Of a stretch of DNA of 64,000 nucleotides, positions 21,311 to 31,972 are shown piece after piece; positions within the stretch are counted from its first letter, which is position 1; each line of letters opens with the position of its first letter. The notes under the pieces are model-generated. The model had not been told where the DNA came from and did not search any database. It saw nothing but the letters and a program-made list of their open reading frames with translations. This DNA comes from Areca catechu. Lineage: Eukaryota; Streptophyta; Magnoliopsida; Arecales; Arecaceae. Position numbers and translations under genes: made by a program. Location of the stretch: contig CM038053.1 in assembly GCA_021397845.1 (NCBI GenBank), positions 148,016,041-148,080,040 of the forward strand. The letters are read 5' to 3'.

Positions 21311-23305
21311 TGTTGGGCTCTAGGTAGGGTGCAGTAGAAGACCGAGTTTCAAGATTTTCATTATTGAAGCCCTGATCGATCGAAACCCTAAATCCTAGGA
21401 CCACTTGATCATGACAACTAATAAATCAAAGCTTTAGGATTATAGAAGAATACCTGGAGTGCTATACTCCTTAATTTTTATGAGGCACATAAGTGTATGC
21501 CCTCTAGAGGTGATACACATAGGAACTAGATCAAGGAAGCACTCATATCAAGCTTGATTATTTGACTATGACTCTTCCGGCAGCCTTACAGACTTTTTTC
21601 ATTTGCTGGAACCCCTACCTTCCTATAGGGCACTCAAAGACCTCTTTGAATCCTCTCTTAGAATCAAAATATCCCTCCTAATCTTTTTTCTAAGGCCTTG
21701 TCTTAAAATAATAAGCCTTGTCTTAAAAGGGAAAGTCTTGTCTTAAAAGGATAAACCTTGTCTAAAAGAGAGATGAGGTGCCTGATAAGTCTCCTTCTCA
21801 GCCCCTTGATAAGACCCTTCAAGTAGAAGGTGTCTTTTGGGTGAGAGGACTCATCATGAAATGTTCTTTCATGAACCAAGAGACATATAAATGTCTCTTT
21901 ATTTTTCCAACCTATTTCTTCACTTGCCAAAGGCATATAACTAGTCAAATAATAACCAGGGGATGTGGGATCCTAAGAGAAATATTAGAAAAATTAAGAG
22001 TCTTCAAATGGAAAGACTCTGGCCCCTTGAATATATGCCAAAATGAAGGGACACGACCCTTCATTTTGCATACCTTACTTTCATCACACCAATTCCTTCT
22101 ATTGACTAATCAAAGCCCATCCAAAAAGGGTGAGGAGACAAGGAAGAGGGCTCAGATTTTATTTGGAAAATGTGTTTTAGAAGCAAAAGGACTCTTGGTC
22201 TTTCTGCACCTCTTCATTCTTGATGCATGCCAAATTTGGCACCAAGTATCCTTTCCACCTTGGACTCTACCATAAATAAAAGTTAAAGGCCAATAAAATC
22301 CAGATAATTACAGATTAAGGCTGACCCACTTAGGACTCAAACTAGTTTAAGTTCTACATAAATTTGTTAGCCCAAATAGCAAGCTAACAGACCCAATCTA
22401 ATTAGGCTAGGCATTGGGTTAGCTAACATATGCTAGTATATCAATTCGCTAGCTAATTAAGATCAATGACCCTAATAAAATATAATTAACTTTCCTTACC
22501 AATTTCCTAATGTGTGTGACCCTTTGGGTTCCACATCTATCCATCAATAGGTCTAGGTCCAAGCCAATTCGATCCAATCGAACTTGATTGACCTAATTAG
22601 GTCAAATTGAGCTGACCTAAGTTGCCAATTCGAACCAGCTTCCGAATTGACTCATAAACCCAATCTATTTGAATCATGAAAATCCAAAGACATGATTGAT
22701 GACTAGCAACATGTGATGCCTACCCAAAAGATGAGGAATTAGATTAAATTATCAAAATATTCTTCAGTAGAAAGTTATCATGTAATTCAATCCTTCGATA
22801 TTTCCTTATCCCGAATAAGTGATGGGCATGGATAAATGTCAAACCCTAGCACTTAATCATTTTAAATCTCAATTTTATAATAAAGAATCGATCAATCAAA
22901 GATTAGAAATTTTATATAATCTCATCATACTTTGATCAAGGACTTCTTGACTCATCATTTGAAGTGATCACACGAGATAACTTCTTCCCTTACTATTAGT
23001 GATTGATTCCTTGTTGACCTACTCATTTCCTTCACACGCAATCCACCATATCTAGAAGAACCCCGTATATGACTTAATTACCATGAATGAGTATGCACCA
23101 AAACATGAGTTCATGTGCACAAGATACTATGGTAGTCTCAGGTCTAAGGAATACATGCACAACTCCTACTAAGAGAACATTCTTTTGACAAGTAAGACTT
23201 TCATTTGATATTCTCTTGTCAGATCAGTTTAGTGAACTCATAGCCTAATGAGCACTGACATCCTTGTATTAGTGCCACTATACAAATGGTTATGAGACCA
23301 ACCAC
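21311..23305 (-). repeat. C2 5' LTR (truncated by S1)
   Basis: The LTR end GAGCCCAACA sits at 21320-21311 on the minus strand. It aligns with the C1 LTR in blocks, for example CACTAATACAAGGATGT and GAAATGAGTAGGTCAACAAGG, up to 23305 where S1 enters. The last bases ACCAC (23301-23305) are the expected TSD of S1. No coding content was seen. Confidence 0.8.
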
Positions 23306-23805
23306 TGTTGACCCCATAAGTGATTTTGATGATAACCAAATATTGGAGCATGCACATATTTTACTAACAACTCTTCAAGTGGTTTACAAGTTTTTGTAGG
23401 ATGAATTCTTTGTTCAAACTTCAACTCCTACATTTATACTTCTTATTTTGAGTTGTGTTATAATCATATTTTGTAAAGAAGAACCCAAAGAAAAAGTTAA
23501 GAAAGATCATGTAAAAGGGTTACTTCTATATGTGTTGCGCCTTCAATTTATTTTGAGTTGGTTTGTATGAAAAGTTTGAGAGTGTTGGTGAGAGTGTTCT
23601 CAAGTCTATTTGTAAAAGTTTTGAAGAAGTCACTTGAGCCGACCCAGTCTGAAGAAGAACCGACTCTACATCATGGCATGCACCAAGGATTCTGGCACGT
23701 AGCAATCCAAGCCAACTCAAGTAGAACCGAGCTGACTAGTCCAAAGTCCATTTCTATTGATTTATGAGAAAAGCTAGACAAGTTGACCCCAACTAGATTG
23801 AGCCA
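23306..23805 (+). repeat. S1 LTR piece 1
   Basis: AT-rich, with the SIRE-type opening GATTTTGATGATAACCAAA. From 23635 it has degenerate words such as GAGCCGACC, GAACCGACTC and GAGCTGACT, relatives of the GTCGACCTC minisatellite in S2. It ends with AGCCA, the TSD of A2. Confidence 0.8.
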
Positions 23806-24503
23806 TGATAGGGGACAATGATGGGAAGATCATCGGAGAGTTGAGAAGTCTCCAGAGATTAGGGTCAAGAATGGGATAACCAGGGCCTCACACCCCTCGA
23901 TGTCCCGAAGGACAAAGGCAAACAGGGCCTCATACCCCTCTATGTCCCGCAGGATAAAGACAAACAAGGCCTTACACCCCTCGATGTGCTACATCACAAA
24001 GGCATAGGGTCTCACACCCCTCGATGCCCAAAGGCGAAGGCAAAATGGGCCTCACACCCACTCCCTCATAGTGGTAGAACCAAGAACACTTTTCTTTCAA
24101 AAATTTATGTTCTTCATTACTTTCAATACAAGAGAGGGGTCCTTATATAGGGAACAATTACTTAGGAAGAAAGTAAATAAAATATATGCACCACAATCCT
24201 TCCTAATTTGCTGAGTGACAACATGGAAGGTTTTATACAATTTCCAAAAAACTCAAGAAAAATAATGAAAGAAGAGGGGGACCAAGGGGGGAACCATGTG
24301 GGGCACCAAACACCTGCTCTTTTGGGCTTGGGGGGGACCATATCTTTCCTTAGCTTCTTGGCGTGAATCAGGGGATTCATGCTTATCCACTTGACCTTCC
24401 TTTCTCTCTTGATGGCATGTGGAGCTGATGTGCCTGGAGGGTGGAAGGGGTGTGCTAGGACTCCACGTGGCTGCTGAGGTGGTTGGGCTCTGTATCCCTA
24501 TCA
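23806..24503 (-). repeat. A2 3' LTR (left)
   Basis: 698 bp. On the minus strand it starts TGATAGGGATACAGAGCCC at 24503 and ends TTGTCCCCTATCA at 23806. Repeats lie at 23880-24065 and a TATATAAGG-like core promoter near 24140. Confidence 0.88.
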
Positions 24504-25785
24504 TTCCACTGGAGTAGGGAGAACTCGACTCCGTCGAGTTTGAAGATGACTTGGGTGGAACTGAAACCAATTATTTGAAGTCTATGCAATGTTTGATGAT
24601 TTTTTTTCTTTTTTTAACTGCACCAAGAATCATGCATCTTTAAAATTAGTGCAGCTCTGAGATCCGTACTTCATCATTTTTGGGCTGCTTTAAGATCGAT
24701 GTGCTATGGGGAGCATGTGCTTTGAGAATAGTGCAGCTTTGAAGTCGGCAACAGGGAGGAATGATGCTTTGACATTCATGCACTTCTCTTCTTCTCAATG
24801 GATGGAGGTTGGGCGAAACAAAGGTGGGCCATGGGTACGGAGAACTGGCGAGGCCTTCACCTGCGACAGTGCTCGGTGGAGACGGTGGAACGGGTGGGAC
24901 AATGGTCGGCACGGATGGGAAGATGGTCCACATGGATGGTGGCATGGCTGGGCTTGCAGTGCACTCTCCAATCAGAAAGAGAAGAAGATGCTATGGCCAG
25001 TGGCACAGGTAGATCTATGGCTGGGCTATCAATTAGGCTGCAAGTGGCGTCCGCTGCCTCTTGTGAGATTGGCGATCGGTGGCTTTAAAAAATAAACAGG
25101 GTGGGTGACGGGGTGAATCGTCGAAGCTGAAGTGGTGCCAGAGGAGGGCGCGACAATGGAGAAGAAGGCACGAGACTGTTTAGAGGCGTGGTGGCGGAGG
25201 AAGGAATCGACCGCGGAGCAAGCGGCGGTGACCTGAGTCGGGGAGGTGGCAGTGAGGATGGAGATGGAGAGATCCTGGGTGCAGTTCCATTTGGTAAGAG
25301 GATGGCGGAGACGGGCGGTTGGAGTCCCTGTCACAGGCAGAAAAGGGGCGGCAGCGGGCAATGAATAGGGACAAGATCCGACGGGAGGTGCCAGCTTGCG
25401 GCGGTGAGCAAGAAGATGTCATCGGTCAACATTGGGCCATGGATCTTCAACATCAGACTTCATAGGAGGCAGAGAGGATGGGGGAAGTCAAAGGCGGTGG
25501 TTAAGATCCAGGACTTCATGACGGTGCTATGGATGGGGTGGTGGCTCGGCGATGGCTCGGTGGTGGTGCTGGTGTGCCGGTGATGGAGATGGTGGCAGAT
25601 GGATAAAGGAAGGAGATGATGGGAATAGGTTGAGGATAAGTTGGGGATAAGTGAGGATAGCAAGATTAATAGGAGTAAAATGGAAAAAAAAAAGAAATAA
25701 CGTATATCCTAAATCCTCTGGGTACTAATAATTTTTTTTGCTTTTTTTTCTCTAACCCTAATCCTCTAATGCTCTGATACCAGGT
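24504..25785 (-). other. A2 interior with a gene-like GC-rich block
   Basis: From the primer site (minus TGGTATCAGAGC at 25782-25771) the interior runs through A-rich and T/C-rich DNA, then a GC-rich block (25610-24700) with minus-strand ORFs of 60-110 codons. One contains ACSAVDSFLRHHASKQSRAF, which looks like real protein, but I do not recognise it. Next to the 3' LTR is CTCGACGGAGTCGAG, as in A1. The CT-rich lead-in resembles the start of the A1 LTR, so a block that is inside the LTR in A1 appears to be interior here. Confidence 0.5.
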
Positions 25786-25869
25786 TGATGGGGGACAATG
25801 ATGGGAGGATCATCGGAGAGCTGAGAAGTCTCCAGGGATTAGGGTCAAGAATGGGATAACCAGGGCCTC
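25786..25869 (-). repeat. A2 5' LTR, piece next to the primer site
   Basis: It starts TGATGGGGGACAATGATGGG on the plus strand and matches 23806-23890 closely. It ends in GCCTC (25865-25869), the TSD of G1. Confidence 0.9.
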
Positions 25870-27133
25870 TGGTGTGGACACCAGAGGCACCAGAATAAGA
25901 CAGAGGCTTCGCAACCCTCTTTGAATTACTTAGCTACATTCAAGTCCATTGTAATAAATCTTAGTTCATTTAAGTTGTTTTTATTTGAGTCCTGTATTAG
26001 TCAGCTCATGTTGAGCTAGTCCAGTCCAGTGCTAGTCAGCTCATATTGAGCTAATTTTATTTTTTTGAGTCCTATCCAAGCTCACTGAATACTCAAGACT
26101 ACATCATACAAGTGAAAACCAAGTCTAACTAGATTAAAGACATGGAATAGTAGCCCAAGTCTAACCCAACTTAAAGATTTGAAGACCCCAAGAGGAGAAA
26201 TCAGAAACCCTGAAGCCATGGACCAGCCAGAAGCAAACTAGGCCAGCCCAGGCCCAGGAGAAAGCTAGGGTGCCAAGAGCTTAAGGTCACCACCCCTTAG
26301 TTGGCCACTTAGAGTCACCCTCTTGGCCAACCAAGGCAAGGAGAGATGGAGAATTTTTAGGAATTTTTTTTACCTAATGTTTCCTTTTTTTCTATCTAGG
26401 GTTTGGGTGGGATTAAAACTCCTATGTAATGACTATTGTATCCTTACTTGGAGCCTAAGACTATGGGTCTAATTAATGGACCCTAGTCTCTTGTATGAGA
26501 GTTAATTTTGATATATAAAATATTATTGAGTCTCCAATTGCTGTGTGCCTTCATGCTGTGTGCATTAAGGGATCATCTGAGAGCTATCTACTTCCCGGTG
26601 TTACAACTGATTCTGCCATCCAATCCTCCAGAGCCATGGCCGACCACTCCAAAAACACTTCATCCCTTGATGTTTCCTCTTGTTTTATCATCTCCTCTGA
26701 GTTTTCTAACCCCTGACAGGTCGTTTGCAGGTCCCTTGACTCCAACGTATCTGACGACTCCAGTCAGGCCTCAATCGGATTATCGAGCAAAAAGCCAGGT
26801 ATCTGCGGATCTCTGGCTTAGTTTTCCAGGCCGCATCCATTGACGACGAGTGATCTCTTCGCTACAATCTTCACTAGGTGCATCAAACGTTGCCAGGTAC
26901 ACCAGCTCTGCCACCAGTAGCGTTATTGTAGAAAAACTAGCACAACCGAGGCTTCTCAGCCTCGGCAGTCCTTCATATTCTGATGCTCTTAGGTCCTATT
27001 TGCATGCTTTTAGTTTCTTTATTGCATAGTTTTCCTTGCTTAAATACTTGATTTGCTCTTCAGGATTTAGTTTTACAACTTGAATTAAAAAGCTACAAAA
27101 GGATAATTGCTTGCATTCATAGTTCCCGCATCA
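25870..27133 (+). repeat. G1 5' LTR
   Basis: 1264 bp. The first ~860 bp matches 30193-31052. A TATATAAAATATT promoter-like motif is near 26510, followed by a leader-like part. The 3' third has no match in the G1 3' LTR but shares GAGGCTTCTCAGCC with the G2 LTRs. Confidence 0.88.
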
Positions 27134-27136
27134 ATT

Positions 27137-27148
27137 TGGTATCAGAGC
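27137..27148 (+). other. G1 primer-binding site (tRNA-Met)
   Basis: TGGTATCAGAGC, three bases after the LTR end. Confidence 0.95.
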
Positions 27149-27191
27149 TAGGTTGGGCTCGGTTCTCTTTGTATACTCAGATCGGGCTCTT

Positions 27192-27262
27192 CACCATGGC
27201 CGTCCAGTCATAAAAGATTTCTTATGGTGGTTGGGGTGCCGCTGTGAATTGGCTCGTGAACA
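27192..27262 (+). other. Leader module H1 in G1 (short-loop form)
   Basis: CACCATGGCCGTCCAGTCAT, then a shortened hairpin (GTCATAAAAGAT with ATTTCTTATGGT), then GGGGTGCCGCTGTGAATTGG and CTCGTGAACAAG. Both flanks match the S2 copy; the loop of about 50 bases is missing. Confidence 0.65.
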
Positions 27263-27898
27263 AGAACACAAGGAGTTCTTAGGGTTTTCATTTTCAGCCC
27301 TTTTTAAATATACTATATTCTTTTAATTGTTTCTCCCTGTTTAGAACTCCAAAAATTTCAATTTTTTTTTTCTGGATTCAAATTAATTCATAGTATTTTA
27401 CAAAAGTTTTACAGATTTTATTTCATACCGTGTAGTCTCTGCAAGCCAAAATATAGCCTACAAATTTTTGGCTCTATTTTTCAGCAATATAATTTTGGAA
27501 GATTTAGGGTTTTGGTTAGCATCTCTTTGCATATCTTTTATTTTTAGCATATTTCTATCATATTAGGTCATTGGCATCAAACCATATTTCTGCAAAAGAA
27601 CAAAAAAAAAAAAAAAACATATAATCAAAAACTCCAAAAAAACAACCTAAAATTTTCATTCTCATCTGCCTGCCATCATTGCATAAACTACCTTTAAGGG
27701 CACTCTTGCTATGCTAGATAAGGTGAGGAGTTGATGACCTCTCCTTTGCCCAAAACTACATGCCTTGTATTTGGTCCCAAGCCTATCCTAAAATTAATTA
27801 GACTTAATTTGCCCTAGTGGGCTAGGGACACCAACTGGTTGGGTCCGGGCTAATTGTCAAATCACTTTACAAGCTAACTTGTGTGTGCCTTATGTTTA

Positions 27899-28060
27899 GT
27901 GTCTAGAATGGTGGTTCTAGGATTCAATCTCGAAGGGCTTCTGTGCTAGTCCACCTACCTGGCCAATCTCTGATTGGTGTCTAGGATTGGCAATCAAGTA
28001 CCTAACATTCCCCTTACACCTACCTGGCTGATTACAGGGTTACTATATGCTAGTTTGCCA
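27899..28060 (+). other. Leader module H2 in G1
   Basis: GTGTCTAGAATGGTGGTTCT, then CTACCTGGCCAATCTCTGAT and TGGTGTCTAGGATTGG, followed by CTTACACCTACCTGGCTGAT. The stem CCAAT-ATTGG is intact. Confidence 0.75.
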
Positions 28061-28127
28061 CCCTGATTGAGCATCTAGTTTTGGACTCTAGGTCTAGGGA
28101 GCTGTAGTTGGTTTTATCGAGTCTTAC

Positions 28128-29536
28128 ATGAGCACTAGATCAGGAGCATCATATCATCCACCATCTCCACTGTTGGCTGAACCCATGGATAACTTTGAAG
28201 CCCAAATGAAAGCCCTTACAGATCAACTAGACCAAACCTTCACTCAGCTGAATCAGAGATTTGACCAGGTGTAGAATAGTATAAGGATCCTAGAAAAACT
28301 AGTAGGTCCTAGACTAAAGCTAAACCCTAGCCACCTTTACCAACACTACCCAAATTTTATGAACATAGATCATATTCACCCTCTCCATATATGCCTAATA
28401 TACCTACAACCTATAGATCTTATGACTCCAAATCCTATGACTCTAGAACCTATGAGCCAATATCCTATGAGCCCAGTAGACCCAACACCCATAGAGCTAA
28501 ACCTAAATCCTATGACCCCAGATCCTATAATTCCATGACCCATAGATCTGCACCCTTGTCCTATGAGCCATGGGAGCCCATAGGCCCTAGGCATCAGCCT
28601 AGTACTAATCAGGTTTCCCCTAGTCAACTAGAATCCCATAGGATTAGTATCCTTAAATATTAGCCCAGTAGTGAGCCACTACCCCTTAGGCAACCTGAAC
28701 CTACTAGGAGTAATGCCCATAATCAGAAACCAGGACCTAGCCAATTTTCTCTTAGCCGACCTTCCCCTACCATCCATTTGATTGACAAGGCTTACATTAA
28801 TGCAGAAGTGTATGAAAATGATGTTAATTTAATGGATGAGTATGAGGGAGAAGAGGACACACCTCTAGAAGACCTAGAATTAGTTGACCCCATAGGTACC
28901 CAGGTAGAAGCCAACGTAGAGTTAGTTGACATTGACTATACACAGCCTAAAGCTATAGTGGAAGAATAATTAGAGAAAGAGAACCTAGGTACTGCTGCTA
29001 GAGCCTTACCTGAGGAAACCATAGAGAAGAGCCAAATTATAGAGTCTAGTCCTAAAATACAAGAATCAGAAGAATTTATTGAGGACCTGATCTCTTTGAA
29101 TCAGTACCCTCAGGATGAGCCTCCTCCTATAGTTTTCATTAAGGACCTCTTCCCTAAGATTAGTAACCCATCCTTCCATTACGCAAACCCTGTAGATATA
29201 CCTCAACCTCATAAGGTTAACTTCATTAGTCTAGGATTAGTCCCTAATGTCCCTTCTTTTATCCTACTTTATCTAGCTAACCATGAACCATTTTTCCTAT
29301 CCTACCAGACTAATTCTGAACCCAGTTCCTATTTTCTGCCTTTTCCTGACACCTCCAGCATTTCCATGATCATTAGATTGCATTTAGTTGAGATTAGCAT
29401 ACTGCATGCATTCATTGCGCATGTTAGGTTTGCATTATACTTCTGGCATACCCTATGGAACTTGCCAGGAGCCCATTGTAAGTTTTCATGTGCATGTCAA
29501 GCTAGGATAAGACCTAGAGAACCTATAATCTCATAG
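28128..29536 (+). pseudogene. G1 Gag-like accessory ORF, broken
   Basis: ATG at 28128 begins MSTRSGASYHPPSP, like the MSTRNGVPYQP start of G3/G4 Gag. A stop falls at 28271. Next come tyrosine/serine repeats (SYDSKSYDSRTYEPISYEP), then YINAEVYENDVNLMDEYEGE, which matches the acidic VYEAGMNLVEEYEGEEE segment after the zinc knuckles of G4. A novel tail follows with EEFIEDLISLNQYPQDEPPP and KVNFISLGLVPNVPSFILLY. No zinc knuckle or capsid core was seen. G2 has the same order of parts. Function unknown. Confidence 0.65.
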
Positions 29537-29699
29537 GATTAGGTCCAAAAGAGGTTAATAAAATTTCCTTCGATAGAATGCATAGTCGAGTCTGTTAGGT
29601 GATAGTTTGAGTCCTTTGCATCACATGTTAGGAGTCTGCATGTGCCCATCATGTTCACTACCTGCACTAATTAAAGAAATTGGCTAATTTTTGAAGAAG

Positions 29700-30192
29700 G
29701 GCCAAGGAATTTGATGTAGTGGATTCTATCTTGGTTAGGCTTAGGCCTAAAAGAGAAACTTCATGCTCACGGAGCTGGACCTTTTAGAGTGATAGAGAGG
29801 GTTGGACCAAATGCCTGTGTTAGATTTGCCTTCGAATCTGGGCATTAGTTCTACCTCCAATATCACAGACTTGGTTGAGTAAAGGGAATTGGCAGCGATA
29901 CCTAGTGAGGCCTTTGGACCTTTCCCTTCTATTAAGAGTGACCCTAGCCCAGTGTGTCCACCAATTAATTGGTCTGAGAGAGGAGAACGGATCTAGTGTA
30001 TCTTAAACAATCATGCCTTAATGACCCGAGACCGCGGTTATCAACACTTCATGTTCCAATGGCAAGGCCGGCCAGAGTTGGACAATTCATGGATTTCTCG
30101 AGAGGACATGCAATGCCTCAACCCAAACCTCCTCGAGAGACCCTGTCCTCGAGAGATAGGACAGGGTCGAGTTTCTCCCATCCCGAGAGAAT
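29700..30192 (+). pseudogene. G1 integrase C-terminus with chromodomain remnant
   Basis: The frames read EFDVVDSILVRLRPKR, GAGPFRVIERVGPNA, ISSTSNITDLVE, then chromodomain words RGYQHFMFQWQGRPELDNSW and ISREDMQCLNPNLLER. They align with G4 58340-58890. In the family the chromodomain guides integration to marked chromatin. Stops and frameshifts are present, and it is detached from any integrase core. Confidence 0.75.
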
Positions 30193-31557
30193 TGGTGCGG
30201 ACACTAGAGGCACAAGAATTAGACAGAGGCTTCTCAACCCTCTGTGGATCACATAGCTACATTCAAGTCCATTGTAATAAAGCTTAGTTCATCTAAGTTG
30301 TCTTTATTTGAGTCTTGTATTAGTCAGCTCATGTTGAGCTTGTCAGTCCAGTGCTAGTCAGCTCATGTTGAGCTAATTTTATTTTTATGAATCCTGTCCA
30401 AGCACATTGAAGACTTAAGACCACATCATACATGTGAAGACCAAGTCCAACCAGATTGAAGACATGGAAGAGTAGCCCAAGTCCAAGCTAGCTTGAACAT
30501 TTGAACACCCCAGGAGGAGAAATTAGAAAACCTGAAGCACTGGACCAGCCGAAAGCAAACTGGGCCAGCCCAGGCCCAGGAGGGAGCTACGGCTTCAAGA
30601 GCTTAAGGTGACCAACCCTTGGTTGGCCACTTAGAGTCACCCTCTTGGCTGACCAAGACAAGGAGAGAGGGAGAATTTTTAGGGATTTTTTCTACCTAAT
30701 GTTTCCTAATTTTCTAGCTAGGGTTTGGGTGGGAATAAAACTCCTATGTAATGACTTTTGTATCCTTACTTGGGGCCCAAGACTATGGGTAGATTTAAAG
30801 GACCCTAGTCTCTAGTATAAGAGCTAATTTTTATATATAAAATATTATTGAGTCTCCAATTGCTGTGTGCCTCCTTGCTATGTGCATTAAGGGAACATCT
30901 GAGAGCTGTCTTCTTCCTGGTGTTGCAACTGATTCCAGCCGCCATCCAATCCTCCAGAGCCCTAGCTGACCACTCCAAAAACAATTCATCCCTTGTTGTT
31001 TCCTCTTATTTTCACATCTTCTCTGAGTTTTCTAACCCCTGACAGGTTGTTTGCAGCAGGCCAGTGATGGTAGAGGTGCAGGGCAGCACTGCCGCACGTG
31101 GGTGGATGGATGCCTCCCTCGTCCGTTCATCTTCCACGGGCATGGGTGGTGGCTTTTCTGGCAAGGGTGGGGACCGGCGAGCTTCGGCGGCAGTCCGGTG
31201 GGGGCAGCCGGGGGTCGGGCGGCCTAGATCTGTGGCCGACGGGTAGGAGGCTAGGGTTTGGGTGTTTTAAAAAAAATCATGGGAGAAGGATGGAGGAGAT
31301 GGAATAAGGCTGAGATAACTCGGGATAAACCTACAATAAAATTAGAATAGTGGGAATAGGTGGAATAGCGAGAATAGGAAAATATAAAAATTTGAGAAAA
31401 TTAAGAAAATGAAAAAAAAATACCTCGATGGCGATTGGACCCCCATCAGTTTCGCCCTAGTCTCGGGAGGCTTCTTAGCCCTCCCACAGTCCTAGTTTGT
31501 TTAGGTGTTTTCCTTTTTCAAATAATTCATGGTTCATCGACTCTTTGTCCTGCATCA
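30193..31557 (+). repeat. G1 3' LTR, chimeric
   Basis: 30193-31052 matches the 5' LTR. From 31053 the sequence changes to an A-family-like block (to 31448) and then ~110 bp of unrelated tail ending CTGCATCA. The TSD GCCTC follows directly, so the element end is intact although its last 500 bp differ from the 5' LTR. Confidence 0.75.
31053..31448 (-). repeat. A3: A-family-like LTR start inside G1 3' LTR
   Basis: On the minus strand it starts TGATGGGGGTCCAATCGCC at 31448, then the T-rich stretch and repeated TATTCC/TTATCCC words seen at the start of the A1 LTRs, then a GC-rich block. It stops abruptly at 31053 beside TTTGCAG. No TSD of its own was found. Confidence 0.6.
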
Positions 31558-31562
31558 GCCTC

Positions 31563-31972
31563 GCACCACTCGATGTCCTGAAGCATAAAGGCAAACATGA
31601 CCTCACACCCCTCGATGTCCACAAGACAAAGCCAAACAGGGCCTCACACCCCTCGATGTCCCGCAAGACAAAGGCATAGGTTCTCACACCCCTCGATGCC
31701 CGAAAGCGAAGGCAAAATGGGTCTCACACCCACTCCACAAAGGCATAGGGTCTCACACCCCTCGACGCCCGAAGGCGAAGGCAAAATGGGCCTAACACCC
31801 ACTCCCTCACAGAGGTAGAACCAAGAACACTTTTCTTTCAAAAATTCATGTTCTTCATTACTTTCAATACAAGAGAGTGGTCCTTATATAAAAACCAATT
31901 ACTTTGGAAGAAAGTAAAGAAAATATATGCACCATAATCCTTCCTGATTTGCTGAGAGACAACATGGAAGGT
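31563..31972 (-). repeat. A2 5' LTR, middle piece
   Basis: This piece holds the CTCACACCCCTCGATGTCC tandem repeats (31560-31805) and the TTATATAAAAACC core promoter near 31888, matching 23887-24234. It ends in AAGGT, the TSD of G2. Confidence 0.88.

Larger units (their letters stand above)
19802..23305 (-). mobile_element. C2: outermost copia element, fragment (gag start, leader, most of 5' LTR)
   Basis: Minus-strand copia element related to C1 but much more diverged. From right to left it has an LTR (23305-21311) without its first few hundred bases, a degenerate primer site, a 1.2-kb leader with modules H1 and H2 and four palindromic repeats, and the first third of gag. S1 cuts the LTR at 23306 and G0 cuts gag at 19802. 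The missing halves should lie outside both ends of the window, which makes C2 the oldest layer here. Confidence 0.85.
25870..31557 (+). mobile_element. G1: pol-less chromovirus derivative (Ty3/gypsy, Tekay-related)
   Basis: TSD GCCTC at 25865-25869 and 31558-31562. 5' LTR 25870-27133 starts TGGTGTGGACACC and ends CCCGCATCA; primer site 27137-27148; leader with H1 and H2; a decayed Gag-like ORF; the integrase tail with chromodomain; a purine tract (CCGAGAGAAT); and 3' LTR 30193-31557. Protease, RT, RNase H and the integrase core are absent. G2 has the same deletion and the same extra coding region, so this is a family rather than one damaged copy. Confidence 0.88.

Noticed and set aside
28391..28663. 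Tyrosine-rich protein (SYDSKSYDS repeats) as an independent host gene
   Set aside because: It is in frame with the Gag-like region of G1 and bounded by its primer site and LTRs.
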